DNA of 11,843 nucleotides from Deltaproteobacteria bacterium. Its GTDB lineage: Bacteria; Desulfobacterota; Binatia; Bin18. The notes under the pieces are model-generated. The model was given only the letters and a program-made list of their open reading frames with translations, made no database searches and was not told the origin of the DNA. Position numbers and translations under genes: made by a program. This document shows, one piece after another, positions 6,313 through 11,843 of the stretch; positions within the stretch are counted from its first letter, which is position 1, and each line of letters begins with the position of its first letter. The stretch is from NCBI GenBank assembly GCA_016200595.1, contig JACQEL010000939.1, forward strand, positions 1 through 11,843, in the 5' to 3' direction.

Positions 6313-8028
6313 ATGCTTCGCCATCTGCATATCAAAAACCTGGCCTTAATTGATGACTTGGAATTGGCGTTCGAGCGCGGGCTCAACGTCATCACTGGCG
6401 AGACCGGCGCGGGCAAAAGTTTGCTGATGCAGGCTTTAGCCCTGACGGTTGGGGGTCGGGCTGTAGCCGAACTAATTCGCCACGAAACCCAAGAGGCGGT
6501 AGTCGAGGCTGTTTTTGCGCTCGAAGATCCGCGCATCACTCAGCTGCTGGAAGAGGGGGGATATGCCGCTGACGAAGAGTTGCTCGTGCGACGCGTGATT
6601 TCGCAAAATGGGCGCGGGCGCGTCTACCTCAACGGTGCCATAGCCACCGTGACCGTCCTGCGCCAGATTGGCGAACGACTCTTACATATTTATGGCCAAC
6701 ATGAACAGCAGACCTTGCTTGAAGCCGAGGCCGCCTTGGGTCTGCTCGACGGATTTGCCGGATTAGGCAAACGCCTAGAAGAAATGGGACAGAGCTATCA
6801 CACACTCCGTCATATCTGGACCCGTTTGCAAGCGGTTACTACCGGGAAGGCGGCCGCCGAGGCTCGACGCGAGTTAGTGCGCTTTCAGGTCGATGAGATC
6901 AAACGCGCGGCGTTGCGGCCTGGCGAGGAGGAAGCTTTACGCCAGGAAAAAACGGTTTTGCTGAATGCCGAGAAACTTGCCCAAGGCGCCGCTGCCGGAG
7001 AGGAACTGCTGTCCACCGGCGAAGCTGCCCTCTCCGATCAACTGGGACGGCTGCTCACGCGCTTACGTGAACTGGCCCGGATCGATGACAGCCTCAAAGA
7101 CATTATTGTTCTGTTAAGCAGTGGCTTGGCGCAGATTGAAGAAGCCGCCTTGCAACTGCGCAAGTACAGCGAGCGTCTGCAAATGAATCCCGAACGCCTG
7201 GAAGAGCTTGATGCACGCCTCATCCTGCTCTCACGCCTGAAGCATAAATACGGTGGTAGTGTCGAGGCTATTCTGACACTACAAGCAGCCCTCGAACAGG
7301 AACTCCAACGACTCGAAGGTGGGGAGGAGTCAATCGTCATGCTGCGCCAGGAAGTGGAGACAGCTGCCGCCGCGGCTTGGGCACAAGCCCACACGCTCTC
7401 CCTTGCGCGACGGGCAGCGGCTGAGATCCTGGAGACGCGTATGACTACAGAACTGGCTGCGCTCGGCATGAAAGGGGCGACCTTCAGCGTGCGCTTTCAG
7501 GCGGAGAAGCTGGATGAGGCTGGCGAGGCTATGGGTGAACCTTTCGTCCGCGATACACACCGGCTGCGAGATACCGGTTGTGATTGTGTCGAGTTTTACC
7601 TTTCGGCAAATCCCGGGGAACCCCTGCTCCCCCTGGCTCAGGTTGCTTCTGGTGGAGAACTCTCACGCTTGATGCTCGCGCTCAAGGCACTGAGCGTTGC
7701 CGTCGATGAGGCGCCGACCTTGATCTTTGATGAAGTAGACGCGGGCATCGGTGGCGCGATCGCTGAAGTTGTGGGGCGCCGACTCAAAGCCCTTGCTCAG
7801 CAACGCCAGGTGCTGTGTATCACACACCTACCCCAGATTGCGGCCTTTGCCGATCATGCCTATACCGTGGTCAAGGGCACGATGAAAGGGCGCACGGTCT
7901 CCTCAGCCAAAAGGCTCACGCGGAGTGAACAACTGCAAGAACTCGCGCGTATGCTCGGCGGGGTAGAAATCACGGCGGAAGCAAAACGCCACGCGCGTGA
8001 AATGCTGGAAGGGGCACGGCGCGGCTAA
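6313..8028 (+). CDS. recN: DNA repair protein RecN
   Basis: The 571-residue protein is a full-length RecN, an SMC-like ATPase that acts on DNA double-strand breaks, promoting end tethering and recombination. Residues 1-40 begin in the usual way (HIKNLALIDDLEL) and contain Walker A GETGAGKS (29-36). HIYGQHEQQTLL at 125-136 is the conserved segment before the coiled coils, which span about 150-385 with a central hinge-like region. The C-terminal ATPase half has the ABC signature ASGGELSRLMLALK (445-458), Walker B PTLIFDEVDAGIGG (468-481) and a His-containing loop CITHLPQIAAFAD (502-514). The ATG gives the normal family N-terminus, though no strong ribosome site precedes it. I found no clear LexA box upstream, so SOS control is not supported by the sequence. 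Confidence 0.97.
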   Translation: MLRHLHIKNLALIDDLELAFERGLNVITGETGAGKSLLMQALALTVGGRAVAELIRHETQEAVVEAVFALEDPRITQLLEEGGYAADEELLVRRVISQNGRGRVYLNGAIATVTVLRQIGERLLHIYGQHEQQTLLEAEAALGLLDGFAGLGKRLEEMGQSYHTLRHIWTRLQAVTTGKAAAEARRELVRFQVDEIKRAALRPGEEEALRQEKTVLLNAEKLAQGAAAGEELLSTGEAALSDQLGRLLTRLRELARIDDSLKDIIVLLSSGLAQIEEAALQLRKYSERLQMNPERLEELDARLILLSRLKHKYGGSVEAILTLQAALEQELQRLEGGEESIVMLRQEVETAAAAAWAQAHTLSLARRAAAEILETRMTTELAALGMKGATFSVRFQAEKLDEAGEAMGEPFVRDTHRLRDTGCDCVEFYLSANPGEPLLPLAQVASGGELSRLMLALKALSVAVDEAPTLIFDEVDAGIGGAIAEVVGRRLKALAQQRQVLCITHLPQIAAFADHAYTVVKGTMKGRTVSSAKRLTRSEQLQELARMLGGVEITAEAKRHAREMLEGARRG

Positions 8029-8037
8029 CGAAGATTA

Positions 8038-8115
8038 GTCCTGAGTGCTGAGTCCTGAGTGCTGAGGAAGGAAGGAAAGTATTTTACTCAGGACTCAGCA
8101 CTCATTGCTCAGGAC
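8038..8115. repeat. Inverted heptad array between recN and the acyl-CoA dehydrogenase
   Basis: The left arm (8038-8066) alternates GTCCTGA and GTGCTGA words with a period of 7. The right arm (8087-8115) is built from the complementary words CTCAGGA and CTCAGCA. The two 29-nt arms pair in 24 positions around a 20-nt purine-rich loop, enough for a long hairpin. The array starts 9 nt after the recN stop and ends 65 nt before the next gene. It has no U-tract, so it is not a classical terminator, but it could stabilise a 3' end or block readthrough. Confidence 0.85.
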
Positions 8116-8180
8116 TGACTTCGTTTCCCGTCTTGCTTTTTCGTGACAATAGGACCATGTAGAGCGGTAAGGAGAGCGGC

Positions 8181-9374
8181 ATGGATTTTTCGTTTTCGGC
8201 TCAGGAAGAACATTTTCGTCAGGAATTGCGGGAGTGGCTGACACACAATCTGCCGCTCGGCTGGGGTACGCCCGTCTTCAAAATGCCCAAAGGAAACGAA
8301 CGCCTCCAGTTTCTCCGTGACTGGCAGCGGAAGATGTATGCAGGTGGCTACCTGGGTCTCTCGTGGCCAAAGGAATATGGTGGCCGTGGCGCCTCGATGA
8401 TTGAGTTGGCGATCTTCAATGAAGAGATGGCACGAGTTGAAGCTCCTGGTCCGCTGAACGTCCTCGGCCTCAGCATGGCAGGGCCAACCATCATCGTGCA
8501 TGGGACCGAAGAGCAGAAGAAGCGCTACTTGACCAAAATTCTGAACTGTGACGAAATCTGGTGCCAGGGCTTCTCTGAGCCTGGCTCGGGGTCGGACGTG
8601 GCTTCGATCCGCACCAGAGCCGAACTGCAGGGAGATGAATTTATTGTCAATGGACAAAAGGTGTGGACGAGTCTTGCGCATCTTGCGGACTGGTGCATGT
8701 TGCTCGTCCGCACGGATCCCACCGCTCCTAAGCATCGGGGCATGTCTTACATTCTGGTCGATATGCACAGCCCGGGAGTGACGGTCCGACCCTTGCGGCA
8801 GATGACCGGCGAATCCGATTTCAACGAGGTCTTTTTTGAAGATGTCCGCGTACCCCGTGCCAACCTCGTGGGTGAACTGAATAATGGCTGGGGAGTAGCA
8901 CTAACGACCCTGATGAACGAACGTGGCACGGCGTCGTTTGGCACCCAGGCACGCTTCCGTATTATCTACGATAATTTAGTGGCCTTGGCGAAGAAGTCTG
9001 CGGTGAATGGGCGCCTGGCGACTCAGGACCCTATCATCCGTCAACAACTGGCCCAACATCTGATTGATGTCGAAATTCTCAAGTATAATTGTTTCCGGAA
9101 CTTCACTCGTCTGCTACGCGGGGGAACGCCAGGCCCTGAAGGCTCGAGCCTGAAACTCTGGTGGAGTGAATTGAACCAACGCATGCAAGAAACTGCTCTG
9201 ACTTTACAAGGATCGTACGGCCAGCTGCTGCGCGATTCGCCCTGGGCAGTAGAAAGCGGCCGTTGGCAACATAACTTCCTGCGCTCGCGCGCCAACACCA
9301 TTGAAGCTGGAACTTCCGAGATTCAGCGTAATATCATCGCCGAACGTGTCTTGCAGTTACCGAAAGGACGGTGA
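8181..9374 (+). CDS. Acyl-CoA dehydrogenase (FAD-dependent)
   Basis: The 397-residue enzyme belongs to the acyl-CoA dehydrogenase family, which introduces a 2,3 double bond into an acyl-CoA and passes electrons to electron-transfer flavoprotein. The N-terminal helical domain (1-125) contains GGYLGLSWPKEYGGRG (55-70). The middle beta domain has the FAD-contacting QGFSEPGSGSDVAS (129-142) and NGQKVWTS (157-164). The C-terminal helical domain ends with TIEAGTSEIQRNIIAERVL (373-391). Glu375 sits where medium-chain dehydrogenases carry the catalytic base, so the enzyme is probably active. Its overall style resembles the FadE17/PimC-like proteins of fatty-acid, dicarboxylate or steroid side-chain breakdown; the true substrate cannot be read from the sequence. 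AAGGAG lies 6 nt before the ATG. A single gene without a partner subunit or thiolase is seen here. Confidence 0.93.
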   Translation: MDFSFSAQEEHFRQELREWLTHNLPLGWGTPVFKMPKGNERLQFLRDWQRKMYAGGYLGLSWPKEYGGRGASMIELAIFNEEMARVEAPGPLNVLGLSMAGPTIIVHGTEEQKKRYLTKILNCDEIWCQGFSEPGSGSDVASIRTRAELQGDEFIVNGQKVWTSLAHLADWCMLLVRTDPTAPKHRGMSYILVDMHSPGVTVRPLRQMTGESDFNEVFFEDVRVPRANLVGELNNGWGVALTTLMNERGTASFGTQARFRIIYDNLVALAKKSAVNGRLATQDPIIRQQLAQHLIDVEILKYNCFRNFTRLLRGGTPGPEGSSLKLWWSELNQRMQETALTLQGSYGQLLRDSPWAVESGRWQHNFLRSRANTIEAGTSEIQRNIIAERVLQLPKGR

Positions 9375-9472
9375 GAAGAGTGAAGAGTTAAGAGTTAAGA
9401 ATGAAGAGTTAAGGGCGAAGAATTTCTTCTTCTTTAACTTTTCACTTTTCATTCTTCACTCTTAATTCTCTT
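9373..9472. repeat. Inverted heptad array between the acyl-CoA dehydrogenase and pdhA
   Basis: Seven purine-rich words of the GTTAAGA/GTGAAGA type run from 9373 to 9421, overlapping the stop codon of the upstream gene. The right arm (about 9431-9472) is made of the complementary words CTTTTCA, TTCTTCA and CTCTTAA, also with a period of 7. The arms pair imperfectly around a short loop. The array ends 15 nt before pdhA, just ahead of its ribosome site, so folding could affect pdhA translation. Confidence 0.82.
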
Positions 9473-9487
9473 TGCTAAGGAGTTACC

Positions 9488-10507
9488 ATGGACAGAGACC
9501 TCATGCTTTCCCTCTACCGCGATATGATCTGCATCCGCCGATTTGAAGAGGAGGCGGCGCGGGCGTATACCCGCGGCAAGATGGGAGGATTCCTGCACCT
9601 CTATATCGGTGAGGAGGCTGTCGCGGTCGGTGCGATCTCGGCAGTCGAGCCCACTGACTACATTGTGGCGACGTACCGTGAACATGCTCATTATCTCGCG
9701 CGGGTTGGCGACATGAAGGCCGCGATGGCCGAGCTGTTCGGCAAGGCCACGGGCTGCTCGAAAGGCCGCGGCGGGTCGATGCACTTCTTTGATATGAAAA
9801 AGCGCTTCATGGGAGGGCATGCTATTGTTGGCGGTCACGTTCCCATTGCTGCAGGCATTGCCTTCGCCTCGAAATATCGGGGTGAGCCGGATGTGACTCT
9901 CTGTTTCTTTGGTGATGGGACTGCCAACATGGGGGCTTTCCACGAGGGCATGTCTCTGGCGGCGCTGTGGAAGCTGCCGGTGGTCTTCATCTGTGAAAAC
10001 AATCTCTATTCGATGGGTACGCCGCTCTACCGCACCCTGGCAGTCGAGGACGTAGCGGTGCGCGCCGAGGGCTATCCGATGGCGCAAGAGATCATCAACG
10101 GCGACGATGTCTTGGAAGTCCGTGAGGCGGTGCGCCGTGCGGCCAAGCGAGCCCGTACGGAAAGCTTGCCTATTCTGGTCGAAGCCAAGACCTACCGTTT
10201 TCGTGGCCACTCAATGTCCGACCCCGCCAAGTATCGCACGAAGGAAGAGGTCGAGGAATGGATGAATCGCGACCCCATTCGCATCCTCGCGCAGCGCATC
10301 TATGAGCTGGGAGTGGCAAACGAAGCGCAGTTGAAGGCGATCGATGACGAAGTCAAGCAGGAGGTTGCTGAGGCGGTCAAGTTTGCCGACGAGTCGCCAG
10401 TCCCTGATCCGGCTACTCTGTATGACGATGTCTACAGTGAAACCGAGCCGCGGCAAGACGAGGAAAAAGTCGTGCCGCTGCCGCGCCGAGCGCGGGCGGG
10501 CGGGTAA
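9488..10507 (+). CDS. pdhA: Pyruvate dehydrogenase E1 component, alpha subunit
   Basis: The 339-residue product is the alpha chain of a thiamine-diphosphate-dependent 2-oxoacid dehydrogenase E1. With the beta chain it decarboxylates pyruvate (or a related oxoacid) and passes the acyl group to lipoyl-E2. The ThDP/Mg motif starts at Gly142-Asp143-Gly144 and ends at Asn171-Asn172, with the conserved stretch HEGMSLAALWKLPVVFICE between. The GGSMHFFD segment (96-102) and the loop YRFRGHSMSDP (236-246), with its conserved active-site His, are intact. Pyruvate, rather than branched-chain oxoacid, specificity is likely from the overall sequence; an acetoin dehydrogenase alpha (AcoA) role is a realistic alternative. 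The last 20 residues are charged and probably disordered. AAGGAG lies 5 nt before the ATG. pdhB follows 159 nt later on the same strand. Confidence 0.92.
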   Translation: MDRDLMLSLYRDMICIRRFEEEAARAYTRGKMGGFLHLYIGEEAVAVGAISAVEPTDYIVATYREHAHYLARVGDMKAAMAELFGKATGCSKGRGGSMHFFDMKKRFMGGHAIVGGHVPIAAGIAFASKYRGEPDVTLCFFGDGTANMGAFHEGMSLAALWKLPVVFICENNLYSMGTPLYRTLAVEDVAVRAEGYPMAQEIINGDDVLEVREAVRRAAKRARTESLPILVEAKTYRFRGHSMSDPAKYRTKEEVEEWMNRDPIRILAQRIYELGVANEAQLKAIDDEVKQEVAEAVKFADESPVPDPATLYDDVYSETEPRQDEEKVVPLPRRARAGG

Positions 10508-10602
10508 AACCAGGAAGAAACGGGGAACCGGGGAAACGGAGACGCGGAGAAGTAATAGTTTTCGCCTCACCGATTCCCTGGTTCGCTGATTCCCCGGTTC
10601 AG
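10508..10602. repeat. Inverted 8-bp-period array between pdhA and pdhB
   Basis: Words AAACGGGG, AACCGGGG, AAACGGAG and ACGCGGAG follow with a period of 8 at 10518-10549, with degenerate copies before them starting at the pdhA stop. The right arm has CTCACCGA, TTCCCTGG, TTCGCTGA and TTCCCCGG at 10566-10597, also with a period of 8. The strongest complement is CCGGGGAA against TTCCCCGG. The layout matches the heptad arrays in the other gaps, but the word length is 8. Confidence 0.78.
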
Positions 10603-10612
10603 ACTGTCAAAG

Positions 10613-10634
10613 CTGCGAGCTGAGATCCTCGCAG
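10613..10634 (+). other. Short perfect hairpin in the pdhB leader
   Basis: CTGCGAG (10613-10619) and CTCGCAG (10628-10634) form a perfect 7-bp stem with an 8-nt loop, 32 nt before the GTG start of pdhB. No U-tract follows, so termination is unlikely. It may be a minor leader structure or chance. Confidence 0.35.
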
Positions 10635-10666
10635 TAGTTAGGGAAAGTGCAAGAAGGAGCAGAATC

Positions 10667-11647
10667 GTGCGTGAACTAACTTACCGTGAAGCCCTACGCG
10701 AAGCCATGGCTGAGGAAATGGAGCGCGATGAGCGCGTGTTTCTCATGGGTGAGGAAGTCGGCCACTACAATGGCGCTTACAAAGTTTCGGAAGGGTTGCT
10801 CGATCGTTTTGGCGAGCGCCGGGTGGTAGATACCCCGATTGCCGAAACCGGGTTTTCTGGGGTTGGTATCGGTGCCGCCATGGTCGGCTTACGGCCTATC
10901 ATTGAATTCATGACGTGGAACTTTTCCCTGTGTGCCTACGATCAACTCGTCAATAACGCGGCGAAACTACGGTATATGTCCGGTGGGCAAATCTCATTGC
11001 CGATCGTTTTCCGCGGGCCTGGTGGCGCGGCCCACCAACTGGCCGCTCAGCACTCACAAGTGGTGGAGAATCTCTATGCCTATGTGCCGGGCCTCAAGGT
11101 GATCACGCCTTCGACTCCATACGATGCCAAGGGGTTACTCAAGAGTGCGATCCGGGATGATAACCCGATCGTCTTCATCGAAGGGGAAGTGCTGTATGGC
11201 CGCAAGGGACAGGTGCCAGAGGAAGAGTACACCATTCCTCTCGGCAAAGGAGATGTGAAGCGCGAAGGTAAGGACGTGACGATCATTGCCTGGTCAAAAA
11301 TGGTGCATGTCGCGCTCGAGGCCGCGACCGCGCTGGCTAAAGATGGCATCGAGGTGGAAGTCCTCGATCCCCGTACGATCCGACCGCTCGATGAAGCGTT
11401 GATCCTGCGTTCGGTGAAGAAAACCAATCGCTGTGTCATTGTTGAAGAGGGCTGGCCATTTGCTGGAGCTGGGGCAGAGCTCTGCTATCGCATCACCAAT
11501 GGTGCTTTTGACTATCTCGACGCCCCCGCTGTGCGGGTGACCGGGGAGGATGTGCCTATGCCCTATGCGAAAAACCTGGAACACCTGGTCCTGCCGGGCG
11601 TTGAGAAAGTAGTGACTGCGGTCAAAAGCGTGCTCTATCGCTCGTAG
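10667..11647 (+). CDS. pdhB: Pyruvate dehydrogenase E1 component, beta subunit
   Basis: The 326-residue product is the beta chain partner of the alpha subunit just upstream; together they form the alpha2beta2 E1 heterotetramer. The start is GTG at 10667, supported by AAGGAG 7 nt upstream and by the family-typical beginning RELTYREALREAMAEEM. The DTPIAETGFSGVGIGAAMVG segment (55-74) contains Glu60, which activates thiamine diphosphate by contacting its aminopyrimidine ring. His129 in AAQHSQ is the conserved active-site His. The C-terminal half (about 200-326) is the transketolase C-terminal domain with DPRTIRPLD and VPMPYAKNLE. Length and motifs are normal. No lipoyl-E2 gene follows directly; the next reading frame starts with a signal peptide, so E2 and E3 must be encoded elsewhere or beyond the window. 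Confidence 0.94.
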   Translation: MRELTYREALREAMAEEMERDERVFLMGEEVGHYNGAYKVSEGLLDRFGERRVVDTPIAETGFSGVGIGAAMVGLRPIIEFMTWNFSLCAYDQLVNNAAKLRYMSGGQISLPIVFRGPGGAAHQLAAQHSQVVENLYAYVPGLKVITPSTPYDAKGLLKSAIRDDNPIVFIEGEVLYGRKGQVPEEEYTIPLGKGDVKREGKDVTIIAWSKMVHVALEAATALAKDGIEVEVLDPRTIRPLDEALILRSVKKTNRCVIVEEGWPFAGAGAELCYRITNGAFDYLDAPAVRVTGEDVPMPYAKNLEHLVLPGVEKVVTAVKSVLYRS

Positions 11648-11677
11648 ATGCCCTGCGTGAGAGTAGGGGAGGAGCAC

Positions 11678-11843
11678 ATGCCGCGCGTCCTGGCGAAGGG
11701 AAAAGGCATATCTTTCGGGGTCATTCCTGTGCTCCTGCTGAGCTGGGTCCTCTTTGCGCCGGTACCTGGTCAAGCAATCCCTGGTTTCTTGACCTCGGAG
11801 CGTAAGGCTGGTCCAGGACGCATGCTCGCCCATCTCACCTCGC
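11678..11843 (+). CDS. N-terminus of an exported protein (cut by the window end)
   Basis: An open frame starts at ATG 11678, preceded by GGGGAGGAG with 3 nt spacing, and runs off the window after 55 codons. The translation has a basic start (MPRVLAKGK), a hydrophobic core (about 12-27, with VIPVLLLSWVLF) and a probable signal peptidase site near Pro-Gly-Gln-Ala (30-33). It is therefore likely exported. An in-frame ATG at 11648, right after the pdhB stop, is a weaker start because it has no ribosome site of its own. The 30-nt gap suggests co-transcription with pdhB. The visible part does not identify the family. Confidence 0.7.
   Translation, partial: MPRVLAKGKGISFGVIPVLLLSWVLFAPVPGQAIPGFLTSERKAGPGRMLAHLTS

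Noticed and set aside
6109..6320. LexA-type box upstream of recN
   Set aside because: No CTG-N10-CAG and no proper GAAC-N4-GTTC site was found. The nearest, GAACATGCTTCG at the start codon, does not fit in spacing.
8109..8768. A 219-codon open frame on the minus strand opposite the acyl-CoA dehydrogenase
   Set aside because: No family resemblance and fully antisense to a clear enzyme gene; it also runs into the heptad array.
9449..10210. A 253-codon open frame on the minus strand opposite pdhA
   Set aside because: It is antisense to a strongly conserved E1 alpha gene, has no recognisable domain and starts inside well-conserved coding DNA. It is a codon-bias shadow.
8038..10602. CRISPR array
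   Set aside because: Units are only 7-8 bp, degenerate and without spacers, and the right arms are inverted, so the arrays are not CRISPR.
11294..11833. A 179-codon open frame on the minus strand opposite pdhB and the last gene
   Set aside because: It overlaps conserved pdhB and the signal-peptide gene and shows no protein-like pattern.

Overview
The window looks like chromosomal DNA of a free-living, diderm, probably uncultured soil or water bacterium. Reasons: fairly GC-rich coding, a Tat component, periplasmic thioredoxin domains, a pyruvate-dehydrogenase-type E1 split into alpha and beta genes, a fatty-acid-type acyl-CoA dehydrogenase, and many short inverted or tandem repeats between genes. 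A deltaproteobacterium-like lineage (Desulfobacterota or Binatota type) would fit, but this is a weak inference; no rRNA or other marker gene is present to settle it.

Left part (1-2647, minus strand): an envelope-related cluster. A 514-residue membrane protein fuses a MauE/DoxX-like membrane domain to two thioredoxin-like domains. It is followed 17 nt later by tatA, then after a 180-nt gap by a small exported protein of unknown function whose only two mature cysteines are adjacent. A hairpin sits directly after the last stop codon.

Middle (2648-5942, plus strand): a divergently transcribed 987-residue regulator with an OmpR/PhoB-type winged helix, an AAA/STAND-like ATPase and TPR-like helices. 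Its upstream region has four TGGGA motifs spaced exactly 11 bp apart, a good candidate operator. The gene appears frameshifted about 43 codons before its natural end, and its frame has absorbed two low-complexity repeat insertions. A 370-nt gap follows, holding a 71-bp MITE-like palindromic element and a probable recN promoter.

Right part (6313-11843, plus strand): recN (DNA repair), an acyl-CoA dehydrogenase, pdhA and pdhB (E1 alpha and beta of a 2-oxoacid dehydrogenase), and the start of a gene for an exported protein. Each of the three gaps from recN to pdhB starts, within about 10 nt of the upstream stop codon, with an inverted array of degenerate 7- or 8-bp words. The words differ from gap to gap but the design is the same. 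The same kind of 7-bp array is inserted twice inside the regulator gene. This word-independent, period-locked repeat class is the most unusual feature of the window.
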